NCBI RefSeq assembly: GCF_023072595.1
Contig: NZ_JALLGK010000002.1
Coordinates: 682,001-746,000 of the forward strand
Direction: 5' to 3'
Length of the DNA: 64,000 nt
From: Streptomyces sp. XM4193
Lineage (GTDB): Bacteria > Actinomycetota > Actinomycetes > Streptomycetales > Streptomycetaceae
In this document: piece by piece, positions 9,205 to 17,931 of the stretch
How the letters are laid out: each line of letters opens with the position of its first letter
Numbering within the stretch: position 1 is the stretch's first letter
Made by a program: the position numbers and the translations under genes
Notes under the pieces: model-generated
Seen by the model: the letters and a program-made list of their open reading frames with translations, nothing else
Database searches by the model: none
What the model was told of the DNA's origin: nothing

Positions 9205-9314
9205 GGTGTTTTCGACTCCTCAGTGGATTTCGGGCACCACAGACCGTACCTGGCAGGATGGGCCGCCGGACGTCCCGGGCGGCCCCGGGCGGGAGATGTG
9301 AAGGAAGTGACACC

Positions 9315-9893
9315 GTGGCCACCGTTGTGCTGTTCCACTCCGTCCACGGGTACGGGCCCGCGGTCGAGGAGGCCGCCGAGCGCCTGCGCGCGGCCGGCCA
9401 CGAGGTGGAGGTCCCGGACCTGTACGAGGGGAAGGTCGCGGACACCGTGGAGGAGGGCCGGGAGCTGACCGAGGCGATCGGCCGGGAGGAGCTGCTGCGC
9501 CGCGCCGTCGCCGCGACCGCCCCGCTCTCCGAGCGCGGAGTGGTGTACGCCGGGTTCTCGCTCGGCGCCGCGGTCGCCCAGACCCTGGCGACCGCCGACC
9601 GCAACGCCCGCGGGCTCCTGCTGCTGCACGGCACCTCCGACCTCGCGGAGGACACCAGCGTGGACGAGCTTCCGGTGCAGCTGCACGTCGCGGATCCGGA
9701 CCCCTTCGAGTCGCACGACTGGCTGAGCAGCTGGTACCTGCAGATGCGGCAGGCGGGCGCCGAGGTCGAGGTCCACCACTACCGCGGCGCCGGCCACCTC
9801 TTCACCGACCGCGGACTGCCCGACTGGGACGAGGAGGCCGCCGAGCGGGCCTGGCGCTGCGCGCTGGACTTCGTCGCCGAGGTCGGCGGGTAG
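9315..9893 (+). CDS. Dienelactone hydrolase family alpha/beta hydrolase
   Basis: 192-residue single-domain alpha/beta hydrolase. The nucleophile elbow is GFSLG (Ser82), where classical dienelactone hydrolases have Cys. A C-terminal GAGHLF supplies the likely catalytic His, and an acidic residue in the VADPDPFE region could complete the triad. GTG 9315, preceded by GAAGGAAG, gives the family's usual compact length; the frame continues upstream without a better start. The substrate is unknown. It is followed by a bidirectional hairpin. Confidence 0.85.
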   Translation: MATVVLFHSVHGYGPAVEEAAERLRAAGHEVEVPDLYEGKVADTVEEGRELTEAIGREELLRRAVAATAPLSERGVVYAGFSLGAAVAQTLATADRNARGLLLLHGTSDLAEDTSVDELPVQLHVADPDPFESHDWLSSWYLQMRQAGAEVEVHHYRGAGHLFTDRGLPDWDEEAAERAWRCALDFVAEVGG

Positions 9894-9910
9894 GACCTGT
9901 CCGGACCGAC

Positions 9911-9950
9911 GCCTCCCGCGGATGCCCGGTTTCGGGCGTCCCCGGGAGGC
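9911..9950. terminator. Bidirectional terminator hairpin
   Basis: GCCTCCCG (9911-9918) pairs with CGGGAGGC (9943-9950) and inside it GCCCG (9924-9928) pairs with CGGGC (9933-9937). It lies between the convergent ends of the hydrolase and the kinase gene and can serve both. Confidence 0.7.
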
Positions 9951-10005
9951 GACGGCTTTCGGGGACGGAGAGCCGACGGGTGCCGAGAGCATCCGCGGGC
10001 TTCGG

Positions 10006-11724
10006 TCAGGAGCGGGTGCACCGGCCGCTGCCGCCGCCCTGCGGGTGGCACACGTAGACGCGGTCGGCGGCGGCGTCGCTGAGGTAGCGGCCGACGCAGT
10101 CGCCGGAGCCGGTGCGTCCCTTGGACGCGCAGAAGGCCACGGCCGCCTTGCCGTCGGAGAACGGACCGGGTGCGTAGATCACCCAGTAGCCCGGATTGAG
10201 CGAGGCGTGGTCGTCGCTGCGCAGCACCTGCGCCTGCGGCACCGACTTCCGTACGGCGGCCAGCCGCCGGTCGCGGGTCGCGATCCCGGTGGAGACGGGT
10301 TCGGAGAAGAGCTGGGCCACCCAGCCGGACGGCTTGTCCGGCCGGTCGGGGGTCGGAGTCGGGGGCGCTTCCTCGGTACCGGTGGCCGGCGCCTCGGTGG
10401 GTTCCTCCTCGGGCTCTTCCCCGCCCTCCTCGGGCTTGCGGTCGGCCGGGCCGTCGGAGGGATCGTCGGCGCGATCGGCGCCGCTGTCGGGGGACTTGTC
10501 CGCGTCGCCGGGGGTGGTGCTGCCGGTTTCGCCGGTCGCGGCCCTGCCGTCGCGGTCACCGCCCGTCAGCTGTACGGCGGCGATGATGCCGCCGCCCAGC
10601 AGCAGCGCGCCGACCGCGGTCCCGGCGACCAGCGCCCGGCGGTTGCGTCCCTTGGAGCCCGGCGGGGCCGAGCCGGGCGGGGCGGTGGCGACGGTGGCCG
10701 GACCCGGTACCGGCGGTTGCGTGTTCGGAGGGGTCGGCGTGCCCGGTGGGGTCGCGGGGGTCGCCGGCGGGTGAGCGGGGAAGGAGCCGACGGTCGGGGC
10801 GTTCGGGGGCGCCGCGGGGCCCGGGCGCGAAGGTGGCGCGGGAGGGACGGGCACGCCGCCGGGGGTACGGGGCGCGGGGGCCTCGGCCGGGGCGTCGCGG
10901 AGCGCGTACTCCAGCATCGCGTCGAGGCGGGCCGCGTCCGGGCGGGCGGACGGGTCGCGCACCAGCAGCGCGTTCAGGACCGGGGTGAGCGGTCCGGAGC
11001 GGACGGGCGGGGGCACCGGCTCGTCGAGCACCGCGGCCAGGGTCGCCAGTGCGGTCTCCCGCCGCAGCGGGCTGTGGCCCTCGGTGGCGATGTAGAGGAG
11101 CATGCCGAGCGACCAGAGGTCGGCGGCCGGGTGGTCGGCGGCCGAGCGGATGCGTTCGGGGGCGATGTACTCGGGCGAGCCGACGAGTTCGCCGGTCGCG
11201 GTGACCGAGGTGGAACCCTGCACCGCCGCGATGCCGAAGTCGGTCAGCACGGCGCTGCCGTCCGCGCGCAGCAGCACGTTGGCCGGTTTGACGTCCCGGT
11301 GGTGGATGCCCGCGGCGTGCGCCGCACGGAGCGCGCCGAGGACCTCGCGCCCGATCCGGGCCGCGACGGCCGGCGCCAACGGGCCGTGGGCCAGGCGCTC
11401 GTGCAGGTTGTCGCCGGGGACCAGCTCCATCACCAGCCAGGGGTGCGGCTGTTGGTCGACGATGTGATGGATCGTCACCACGCCGGGGTGGTTGATCCGT
11501 GCCAGCGCCCTGGCCTCGCGCAGCACCCGCTCCCGGAGTTTGCGGGAGGCGGTGTCCTCGTCTCCGAGCGCGGAGGGGGAGGGCGCACGCACCTCCTTCA
11601 GCGCGACTTCGCGCTCCAGCGCGTGGTCACGGGCGCGCCAGACCGTCCCCATACCCCCGCTGCCCAGAGGTTCCAACAGTTCGAAACGGCCGTCGACGCG
11701 CCGGCCCGCGCTGCCCCCACTCAT
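10006..11724 (-). CDS. Transmembrane Ser/Thr protein kinase (PknB-like)
   Basis: 572 residues. The N-terminal Hanks kinase domain (about 13-270) has a Gly-rich loop GSGGMGTV (21-28), the ATP lysine K43 in VALKEV, the catalytic HRDVKPAN (D144), DFG (D162) and GSPEYIAPE in the activation segment. A Pro/Ala-rich juxtamembrane linker leads to a single membrane span near 390-410. An acidic Thr/Pro/Glu-rich stalk and a roughly 105-residue extracytoplasmic domain with several Cys follow. There are no PASTA repeats, so the signal sensed is unknown. ATG 11724 is favoured because TACGCT lies 7 nt upstream (11737-11732), pointing to a leaderless mRNA. Confidence 0.93.
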   Translation of the reverse strand: MSGGSAGRRVDGRFELLEPLGSGGMGTVWRARDHALEREVALKEVRAPSPSALGDEDTASRKLRERVLREARALARINHPGVVTIHHIVDQQPHPWLVMELVPGDNLHERLAHGPLAPAVAARIGREVLGALRAAHAAGIHHRDVKPANVLLRADGSAVLTDFGIAAVQGSTSVTATGELVGSPEYIAPERIRSAADHPAADLWSLGMLLYIATEGHSPLRRETALATLAAVLDEPVPPPVRSGPLTPVLNALLVRDPSARPDAARLDAMLEYALRDAPAEAPAPRTPGGVPVPPAPPSRPGPAAPPNAPTVGSFPAHPPATPATPPGTPTPPNTQPPVPGPATVATAPPGSAPPGSKGRNRRALVAGTAVGALLLGGGIIAAVQLTGGDRDGRAATGETGSTTPGDADKSPDSGADRADDPSDGPADRKPEEGGEEPEEEPTEAPATGTEEAPPTPTPDRPDKPSGWVAQLFSEPVSTGIATRDRRLAAVRKSVPQAQVLRSDDHASLNPGYWVIYAPGPFSDGKAAVAFCASKGRTGSGDCVGRYLSDAAADRVYVCHPQGGGSGRCTRS

Positions 11725-11731
11725 GGGATGA

Positions 11732-11737
11732 AGCGTA
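11732..11737 (-). promoter_or_regulatory. -10 box of a probable leaderless kinase promoter
   Basis: TACGCT on the minus strand, 7 nt before ATG 11724. The same hexamer stands 6 nt before the lspA start. Confidence 0.45.
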
Positions 11738-12065
11738 GGCCCCATCCGGGTCGAATGCCGTCGTAGGGGCCCGCCGTTCGGATCGTCGCGGGGTTCACGG
11801 TGTCCGGCGCGAGCATCTGCCGCGCTGTCCCCGGCCGCCGCAGCGTGCGGGCACCCGCTGCCGCACCGTGCGGCTGCGCGCGGCGGAGACCGCTCCCGGG
11901 CCCGGTCAGACCCGAACGACGGACCACGCCCCGGAGTTGATGCGGTAGAAACATGTATGACCGGATCGGGCCCGCCCCTTCCGTACGTCCTGTGCTCGCA
12001 CACCCCGCGCCCGTACACCCTGCGGCCCGCCGGCAGCGGGCAGCGGACCTCGCGGGCACGGACCG

Positions 12066-12126
12066 TGCGAGCACAGACCATGTGAGCAGAGATCACCGCG
12101 AGCACAGATCACGCGAGCAGAGACCA
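12066..12126 (+). repeat. Four tandem imperfect 15-bp repeats before the CopD-like gene
   Basis: Units at 12066-12080, 12081-12095, 12096-12111 and 12112-12126 follow the pattern GYGAGCASAGAYCA. The last ends 3 bp before the ATG, where a ribosome-binding site should be. An inverted copy of the first 10 bases is at 11991-12000. The rest of the 405-bp divergent interval (11725-12129) shows no gene. Confidence 0.8.
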
Positions 12127-12129
12127 GAG

Positions 12130-13152
12130 ATGACGCCTGCGACACCCACCTCCGAACCGACCGGCGGCGAGGGCCCGGCGCGCCGCCGCGCCGCCGCCGT
12201 ACTCGTGCTGACGGCAGTGGCGCTGCTGGTGCCGCTGCTCGGCCCGCAGCTCGCGCTGGACGGCACGGGGGAGGGCACGGCGCCCGGCTCGGCGGTCGTC
12301 ACCGCGCTGCGGGCGCTGATGCTCGGCGCGCTGTGCGTCCACGCCGGGGAGCTGTTCGGGCTGCTGCTGGTGCGCCGGCTGACGCCGACGAAGTCCGACG
12401 AGCCCGCGGCGCCCGGGAGTTGGGCGACCGGAGCGGCGGTGGTCGGCTTCCTCGCGGCCCTGGGCCTCGCCCTGATCGTCTCGACCGGCAACCTGGTGAC
12501 ACTCGACCTGTCCCGGATGGACGTCGGCGGCCTGTACGGCACCCGGGACGGTGCGCTCGCGCTGATCACGGTCAACGGCTTCCTGGCCGCCGCGCTGTGC
12601 GCCGGCGGCCGACGTCCGGGGCTGGCCGCGCTGCCGCTGTTCGCGGTGGTCGTCGCGGAGGCGCTGCGGGCTCATCCCGAGGTCCACAGCCCGCTGTTCG
12701 GCAGCGCGCTCACCCTCGTCCACCTCGTCTGCGCGGCACTCTGGACCGGCGGACTGCTGTACGTGCTGCGGGTGTTGTACGCCTGGCGCCGCGCGGCCCC
12801 CGCCCGCGGCACGGCCCTGCTCGGCGCGTACTCGCGGGTCGCGCTGGTGCTGTTCGCGGCGCTCACCGTCACGGGAGTGGTCAGCGCCGCGCGCAGGCTG
12901 CCGCCGGACGACCTGCTCACCACCGCCTACGGGCGGGTGCTGCTGGCGAAAGTGCTGCTGGTGGCCGTGGTCGCGGTGCTGGCGGTGCTGGCCCGCCGGC
13001 GGCTGCGCGGACAGGCCGGCCCGGTGGCCGTGGCCGCGCCCGCACGGGCCGAGGTGCTGGTGCTGTTCGTCGTCGTCGCGGTCTCCGCGCTGCTGACCGC
13101 GATGCCGCTGCCGGTGTTCTACCGGGCGGCGTTCTGGTGGACGTGGTTCTGA
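12130..13152 (+). CDS. CopD family membrane protein
   Basis: 340 residues with about nine hydrophobic helices after a short N-terminal tail. The central segment with LTLVHLVCAALWTGGLLYVL is the signature of the CopD/YebZ domain, associated with copper import or copper resistance and often paired with CopC/YcnI proteins. No CopC or YcnI gene is adjacent, so a copper role is inferred from family only. The frame is open back to 11953, but that stretch is repeat-rich and low in complexity; ATG 12130 puts the first membrane helix near residue 20. No canonical ribosome-binding site is visible because the start abuts the 15-bp repeats. Confidence 0.8.
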   Translation: MTPATPTSEPTGGEGPARRRAAAVLVLTAVALLVPLLGPQLALDGTGEGTAPGSAVVTALRALMLGALCVHAGELFGLLLVRRLTPTKSDEPAAPGSWATGAAVVGFLAALGLALIVSTGNLVTLDLSRMDVGGLYGTRDGALALITVNGFLAAALCAGGRRPGLAALPLFAVVVAEALRAHPEVHSPLFGSALTLVHLVCAALWTGGLLYVLRVLYAWRRAAPARGTALLGAYSRVALVLFAALTVTGVVSAARRLPPDDLLTTAYGRVLLAKVLLVAVVAVLAVLARRRLRGQAGPVAVAAPARAEVLVLFVVVAVSALLTAMPLPVFYRAAFWWTWF

Positions 13153-13179
13153 GCCGTACGGCCCGGGCCCGCGGTGGTC

Positions 13180-13213
13180 GGACCGTACCCGGCCCGGCGG
13201 ACCCGTACGGTCC
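13180..13213. terminator. Possible bidirectional terminator between copD-like and phoD-like genes
   Basis: GGACCGTAC (13180-13188) and GTACGGTCC (13205-13213) form a 9-bp stem in the convergent intergenic region. Two tandem 14-bp copies (GCACTGCCGGCCGY, 13241-13268) lie beside it. Confidence 0.5.
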
Positions 13214-13336
13214 CGGTGCGCCGGGCGGTCAGCGGACCGGGCACTGCCGGCCGCGCACTGCCGGCCGTGCCCGGACGCCCGTGCCGTGTGCCCCGACGCG
13301 CGTGCCGCCGGCCGCCCGACCCGGGCGTACGGGCGC

Positions 13337-15028
13337 TCAGCGGACCGGGTCGTCGACCCGCTCCAGCTTCCGGGTGCCCGCGGCGGTGCGGTAGGAGCGG
13401 ACGTGCCGGCTGGTGGCGTGGGGGTCGGTCTTGTCGGAGACGGCGTAGTAGTCCATCTGCGCGTGCGCGGAGTCGAGGTGGAAGACGCCGTAGCCGTGCT
13501 GGTCGGACTCGACCCACTTGGCGTGCCGGTTCGCCGCGCGCAGTGCGGTGGCGACGATCGGCGAGATGGTGCCCTCCTTCGCCCGCAGATAGTCGTCGAG
13601 GTTGTCCGAACTCACCGAGGTCACCACGAACTCGGTGGCCGCGCTGCGCGAGAGCGGATAGGTGGCGGCGTGCTCGGGGACCTCGTTGGCCCAGGCCATG
13701 TGGATGTCGCCGGTCAGAAAGACGGCGTTGTCCACGTTCTTCGCCTTGAGATGGTCCAGCAGCTCGCGGCGGTCGTGGGTGTAGCCGTCCCACTGGTCGG
13801 GGAAGATCGAGAGCCCGCCCTCGGGAAGGCCGATGAGTTCAAGCAGCGGCTTGAGCAGGAAGGCGGGCAGCGAGCCGAAGGCGAGCGGCGAGATCATCAC
13901 CGAGGTGCCGATCATCCGCCATCGCGCGCCGGGAGTGGCAAGTCCCGTCTTGAGCCAGTCCAGTTGGGCCCCGCCGGTGAGTGTGCGCTCCGGTGAGTCG
14001 GCGTCGCCGTCACCGATGCCGACCTGCTGGTCGCGGAAGGAGCGCAGATCCAGCAGGTGCAGATCGGCGAGGGTGCCGAAGCGCAGCCGGCGGTAGGTGG
14101 TGCCGCTGACCGAGGGGCGTACCGGCATCCACTCGAAGTACGCCTGCTTGGCCGCCGACACGCGTCTGCTCCACTCGCCCTCCTCCTCGGGCTGGTGGTT
14201 CTGCGCGCCGCCCGACCAGGCGTCGTTGGCGAACTCATGGTCGTCCCAGATCGCGATGACCGGGTGCGCGGCGTGCAGCGCCCGCAGATGCGGGTCGGTC
14301 TTGTACTGCCCGTGCCTTGTCCGGTAGTCGGCGAGGGAGACCATCTCGTGGGCGGGCTCGTGGGGGCGCACGACGGTGCCGCGGGTGCCGTACTCGCCGG
14401 TGGCGTACTCGTACAGGTAGTCGCCCAGGTGCAGCACCGCGGTGAGGTCGGTGCGCTCGGCGAGGTGGCGGTAGGCCGAGAAGTGGCCCGCCTCCCAGTT
14501 GGAGCAGGAGACCACGCCGAAGCTGAGCCGATCGGCGGCGGCGTCGTCGGCAGGGGCGGTACGGGTGCGGCCGGCGGGGGAGTGCACGCCGGCGGCGGTG
14601 AAGCGGTAGTGGTACGCGGTGTCGGGCTGCAGACCGCGCACATCGGCCTTGACGGTGTGGTCGGTGGCCGCGTCGGTGGTGATGCTGCCCTCGGCGACGA
14701 CGTTGCTGAAGCCGCTGTCCTGCGCGACCTGCCAGCGCACGGGGGTCGCCTCGCCCTTGCCGGAGCCGGGCACCGCGTCGGGGGAGGGGGTCAGCCGCGT
14801 CCACAGCAGCACGCCGTCGGGCAGCGGATCGCCGGAGGCGGTGCCGTGCAGGAAGGCGGGCGCCTCCTCGCTCCCGGTGCCGTCCGGGCCGCTCCCGCGC
14901 TCCGCCGCACGTGCGGCGAGCGGGACGAGCGCGAGCCCGCCCGCGCCGGCAGCGGCGGCAACCACCGTACGGCGGCGAGGTGTTGAAGATCTGTCCGAGC
15001 GCTTGTGGTGGTCCCCGTTCGGCGTCAT
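13337..15028 (-). CDS. PhoD family alkaline phosphatase, Tat-exported
   Basis: 563 residues. The N-terminus is a Tat signal: RRR at 18-20 followed by an Ala/Gly-rich hydrophobic stretch ending near ARA. The mature part has an N-terminal Ig-like PhoD_N region (about 55-160) and a metallophosphatase core with [20 protein letters not shown] and [11 protein letters not shown], the metal-binding motifs of the PhoD (Ca/Fe-dependent phosphodiesterase/phosphatase) family. It should release phosphate from organic phosphoesters outside the cell. The promoter seems leaderless (CATAGT 8 nt before ATG) and may carry a PHO box (15045-15066). Confidence 0.94.
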   Translation of the reverse strand: MTPNGDHHKRSDRSSTPRRRTVVAAAAGAGGLALVPLAARAAERGSGPDGTGSEEAPAFLHGTASGDPLPDGVLLWTRLTPSPDAVPGSGKGEATPVRWQVAQDSGFSNVVAEGSITTDAATDHTVKADVRGLQPDTAYHYRFTAAGVHSPAGRTRTAPADDAAADRLSFGVVSCSNWEAGHFSAYRHLAERTDLTAVLHLGDYLYEYATGEYGTRGTVVRPHEPAHEMVSLADYRTRHGQYKTDPHLRALHAAHPVIAIWDDHEFANDAWSGGAQNHQPEEEGEWSRRVSAAKQAYFEWMPVRPSVSGTTYRRLRFGTLADLHLLDLRSFRDQQVGIGDGDADSPERTLTGGAQLDWLKTGLATPGARWRMIGTSVMISPLAFGSLPAFLLKPLLELIGLPEGGLSIFPDQWDGYTHDRRELLDHLKAKNVDNAVFLTGDIHMAWANEVPEHAATYPLSRSAATEFVVTSVSSDNLDDYLRAKEGTISPIVATALRAANRHAKWVESDQHGYGVFHLDSAHAQMDYYAVSDKTDPHATSRHVRSYRTAAGTRKLERVDDPVR

Positions 15029-15036
15029 GGCGGAAG

Positions 15037-15066
15037 ACTATGGCGGTTGGTGACCGGCGGGTAGGG
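15037..15066 (-). promoter_or_regulatory. Candidate PHO box and -10 of the PhoD gene
   Basis: On the minus strand CATAGT (15042-15037) lies 8 nt before the ATG. Directly upstream are two adjacent 11-nt units, CCCTACCCGCC (15066-15056) and GGTCACCAACC (15055-15045). The second matches the Streptomyces PhoP unit G(G/T)TCAYYYR(G/C)G at 9 of 11 positions, the first at 6 of 11. They cover the spacer and the expected -35, the usual place of PHO boxes. Confidence 0.4.
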
Positions 15067-15207
15067 CGCCTGTCCCGGCCGGGCCGGGATTCACCGGGCC
15101 TTCAACTCCCGGTTCGCGGAGCGGCGTTCGGGGTTCGACCTGCGGCGTGCGCGGTACGGGTCCGGGCGGCGCCCCTCCGAGGAGCGCAGAACGGGCCCGT
15201 CCGCGGC

Positions 15208-15376
15208 GCGGGGAAGTGGCGCGGGGAAGTGGCGTGGCGCGGTGCGGAATCCGGCAATTCGGCAGGAGAGGGCACCTGTATCGTTGCCGCAGGCCGGAAC
15301 CGACCTGTCCGGCGCCGACCGGTGGGACGCCGGTGAGCGGGGCGGCCCGCGGCAGAGGTGGCGCACCACTTCCCCG
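15208..15376 (+). repeat. Direct and inverted copies of CGGGGAAGTGG upstream of a secreted-protein gene
   Basis: A 13-bp unit GCGGGGAAGTGGC is present twice in tandem (15208-15220, 15221-15233). The reverse complement of its core, CCACTTCCCCG, is at 15366-15376, 19 bp before ATG 15396. A possible -10 (TATCGT, 15279-15284) lies between. These elements sit in the 367-bp divergent interval 15029-15395, which otherwise shows no gene. Confidence 0.55.
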
Positions 15377-15395
15377 GGCCGCGGAGGGGAACGAG

Positions 15396-15791
15396 ATGAA
15401 TCGTGGAACACGTCGTACGGCGACGGTCTGCGCGCTCGGGGCCGCGCTTCTCGGAGCGTTGAGCGCCCCCGCGCACTCCGCGCCGGCCAAGCGCGACGTC
15501 ACCGTCCGCACCTCGGACTCGGCGGGCAGCGCCACCTTCGTCCACCACGGCGACAGTCTCCGGGTGTGCGATCTGAAGGCCGACGGACGACGGGTGGTCG
15601 GACGGCTGCTGTGGACCGATCTCAAGGGCAGCCACCACACTCTGACCGAGGACAGCAACGGCGCCGGGAACTCCTGCGCACGCCAGAGCTTCGACATCCC
15701 CGAGGGGACGCCGGTGACGATCAAGGTCTGTCTGAAGAAGGGCCCCAAGGGGATACAGGAGAAGTGCGCACTGGAGCGGGCCGTGGCCTGA
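15396..15791 (+). CDS. Small secreted protein of unknown function
   Basis: 131 residues. A signal peptide (basic MNRGTRR start, hydrophobic 8-22, cleavage near AHSAPA) is followed by a mature domain of about 100 residues with four cysteines (in RVCDL, NSCARQ, KVCLK, EKCAL), probably two disulfides. I do not recognise the family beyond similarity in style to small Streptomyces secreted proteins. GGAGGGGA 6 nt before ATG 15396 fixes the start; the frame upstream is open but unlikely. The convergent neighbour encodes a DsbA-like thiol protein, which may or may not be relevant. Confidence 0.8.
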   Translation: MNRGTRRTATVCALGAALLGALSAPAHSAPAKRDVTVRTSDSAGSATFVHHGDSLRVCDLKADGRRVVGRLLWTDLKGSHHTLTEDSNGAGNSCARQSFDIPEGTPVTIKVCLKKGPKGIQEKCALERAVA

Positions 15792-15894
15792 CCCCCGTGC
15801 CCCGGCGGGCCGTTGCCCCCGCCGAGACCTGCCGCACCCGCCCACCGCGCGGCACCCCGAGGGACGGCCCGAGCCGGCGTGCGCGCCACCGGAT

Positions 15895-15935
15895 TCGGCC
15901 CGCGCACACCGCGGAGGGCGGTCTGCGCGGGCCGA
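15895..15935. terminator. Hairpin terminator between convergent genes
   Basis: TCGGCCCGCGCA (15895-15906) pairs perfectly with TGCGCGGGCCGA (15924-15935), with a further inner CCGC/GCGG pairing. It lies 17 bp beyond the stop of the DsbA-like gene and about 100 bp after the secreted-protein gene. Confidence 0.75.
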
Positions 15936-15951
15936 GTCAACACACCTTCGG

Positions 15952-16821
15952 TTACTTCTCCAGCGCGCCGTGGACCATCTGCTCGAACTGCTGCGGCGCC
16001 ATCGGGGCAGTGCCCTGACCGGTCTCGATCTTCTTGCCGTTCACCTTGAGCGACGGCGTGCCGGTGACGTCCTTGGCCGCCTCGAACTTCTTGTCCATGT
16101 TGACGGCCCACGGGTCGTAGGTGCCGTTCTTGACGGCCTTCTCGAAGGCCTTGTTGCCCTTCAGCTCCTCGACGCCCTGGGCCAGCTCGATCAGGTTCTC
16201 GTCGTCGCCGAAGTCGTCGCTGCGCTCCTCGGGGTGCTTGTCCTTGGAGTAGAAGATCTTCTTCAGCTCCATGAACGCCTCGGGGCTCTCGTTGAGCGCG
16301 GCGCCCAGCGCGCTGAGCGCGTTGCGCGAGCCGGTGCCCGCGATCGCCTCGGCGTCGTCGAGGAAGGTGCCGAAGACGTACTCCGCCTTGTACTTGCCGT
16401 CCTCGATGTCCTTGGAGACCGTCTCCCCGTTCGCCTGCTCGAAGCTGGCGCAGACCGGGCAGCGCATGTCCTCGTAGATCGTCACCGTGTTCTTGGCGTC
16501 CTTGTCGCCGATGACGATGTCGACGCCCTGCTTGCCCGCGGTGTTGTCGGGCTTCTCGTAGGAGGTGTAACGGCCGGCGGTCTTCTCGCCCTCGGCCACC
16601 TTCTCGGCGTCGTCCCAGTGCTTCTGGGCCTCGCTGGTGTCGTCCTTCATCATCTGGCTGACGGCGAAGCCCGCGCCGCCGATCAGCGCCAGGGCGCCGA
16701 CGACCGCGGCGGCGACGGTGAGCTGCCGGCGCGCCTTCTCCCGCTTCGCCTGCTTCTCCCGCTCCAGACGCAGCCGCTCGCGTGCGACTCGCTTGGCTTC
16801 CTGGCTGTTGCGCTTGCTCAT
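15952..16821 (-). CDS. Membrane-anchored DsbA-like thioredoxin-fold protein
   Basis: 289 residues. A very basic, helical cytoplasmic N-terminus (1-32) precedes one membrane span (about 33-53). The extracytoplasmic domain is a DsbA/thioredoxin fold with CPVC (C121-C124) in MRCPVCASFEQ and a helical insertion, ending with the cis-Pro region VTGTPSLKVNG. This is the thioredoxin_4/DsbA layout found in actinobacterial extracytoplasmic oxidoreductases. It probably makes or rearranges disulfides in secreted proteins. A second protein with the same plan is encoded at 51968. Confidence 0.9.
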   Translation of the reverse strand: MSKRNSQEAKRVARERLRLEREKQAKREKARRQLTVAAAVVGALALIGGAGFAVSQMMKDDTSEAQKHWDDAEKVAEGEKTAGRYTSYEKPDNTAGKQGVDIVIGDKDAKNTVTIYEDMRCPVCASFEQANGETVSKDIEDGKYKAEYVFGTFLDDAEAIAGTGSRNALSALGAALNESPEAFMELKKIFYSKDKHPEERSDDFGDDENLIELAQGVEELKGNKAFEKAVKNGTYDPWAVNMDKKFEAAKDVTGTPSLKVNGKKIETGQGTAPMAPQQFEQMVHGALEK

Positions 16822-16973
16822 GGTCAGAACTCCGAGGTTTGTGAAGGTGTGGCCGGCAGGGCCGGTCAGAGGATGTGCCCGAGGGGGCGCGGTGCGTCAA
16901 GACCCCGGTGCGCCCGACGTGCGTCGGGGCGGGCACCACGGGGGTGGATGCCGCGGGTCGCGGTCGGGCGGGG

Positions 16974-17687
16974 TCAGGCGCAGAGGGCGAACTGCGCCGG
17001 AGGGCCCCTTCGCACCACGGAGTGGACCAGCAGCGGCAGAGCACCGGACAGGCGCGGTCGGTGCGCGGTGCGCACCACGTGCCTGCGCGGGGTCGGCGTC
17101 GTCGTGCCGAAGAGCAGGCGGAAGAGCGGGCTCACCAGCTGTACGGCCTCGGCGACGGCTGCGACCAGCAGCTCGCGCAGCGCCTGCTCGCCCCGCCACA
17201 GCCAACCGGCGGCGAGCAGGCCGACCACGATGTGGGCGCTCAGCAGCAGCCAGGGCGCCGCGGGGTGGTGGCCGAGAGCGGCGCCGGCCGGCTGGTCGGC
17301 GGCCAGGCGTGCCAACGGGGTGCCGAACTCGCCGCCGGTGCAGATGAGATGGACGCCCATCGAGCGCAGCGGTCCGACCACCGGCCCGCCGGCGGTGCCG
17401 TAGCAGGCCAGCTGTCCGGTGGTGAAGACCGTGTCCGCGGCGAGCTGGAGCGGCAGGAAGAGCGCCGCGATCGGCCAGAAGCCGCGTTCGCGGCCCGCGA
17501 GCGCGTAGGAGCAGGCGAAGACCACCAGCGCGACCGCGCAGAGCGGGATCAGCGGCACCGGAACGCCGGACAGCAGTACGTGGGTGCCCGCGGACAGCGT
17601 GACGCAGACCGCGGTGAACACCGCGGCCCGAGCTGCCCGGAAGGCCGGTTGTGGTCCGGGGGCCGGACCCTCGCTTCTCGCACCCAT
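16974..17687 (-). CDS. Conserved integral membrane protein, function unknown
   Basis: 237 residues with four or five hydrophobic segments (about 17-35, 39-58, 65-85, 142-165) and an Arg-rich C-terminal tail ending FALCA. The sequence SAGTHVLLSG in the first helix and a central Cys- and Gly-rich loop are distinctive, but I cannot assign a known transporter or enzyme family. Start ATG 17687 is chosen by the onset of the first helix and the lack of hydrophobic sequence upstream. It lies upstream of the DsbA-like gene on the same strand (153-bp gap), and a functional link is possible but not shown. Confidence 0.7.
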   Translation of the reverse strand: MGARSEGPAPGPQPAFRAARAAVFTAVCVTLSAGTHVLLSGVPVPLIPLCAVALVVFACSYALAGRERGFWPIAALFLPLQLAADTVFTTGQLACYGTAGGPVVGPLRSMGVHLICTGGEFGTPLARLAADQPAGAALGHHPAAPWLLLSAHIVVGLLAAGWLWRGEQALRELLVAAVAEAVQLVSPLFRLLFGTTTPTPRRHVVRTAHRPRLSGALPLLVHSVVRRGPPAQFALCA

Positions 17688-17931
17688 CGCAGGAGAGTGT
17701 GCCACGCGGGGGTGTAAGCGTCCGGTGAGGAGAACCGATCCGTGAGCGCACCGCAGCGCGACCGTGATCAACGCGCCGCGCGCCCCCGTCCGGCGGCGCC
17801 CGTCAACCGGGCGTCCACGGGCGGGCGTTCGACGCCGGACACCTCGCCGACCTGCGGGAATCCGTGTTGTCAGTCGGCCGCCGTAGACTTCCCCACGCCC
17901 AGGATCGACCCCGCCGGAGGTGGCTCGCACC

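Noticed and set aside
11953..12129. N-terminal extension of the CopD-like protein
   Set aside because: The extra 59 codons run through the 15-bp repeats, are low in complexity and charged, and do not resemble the family.
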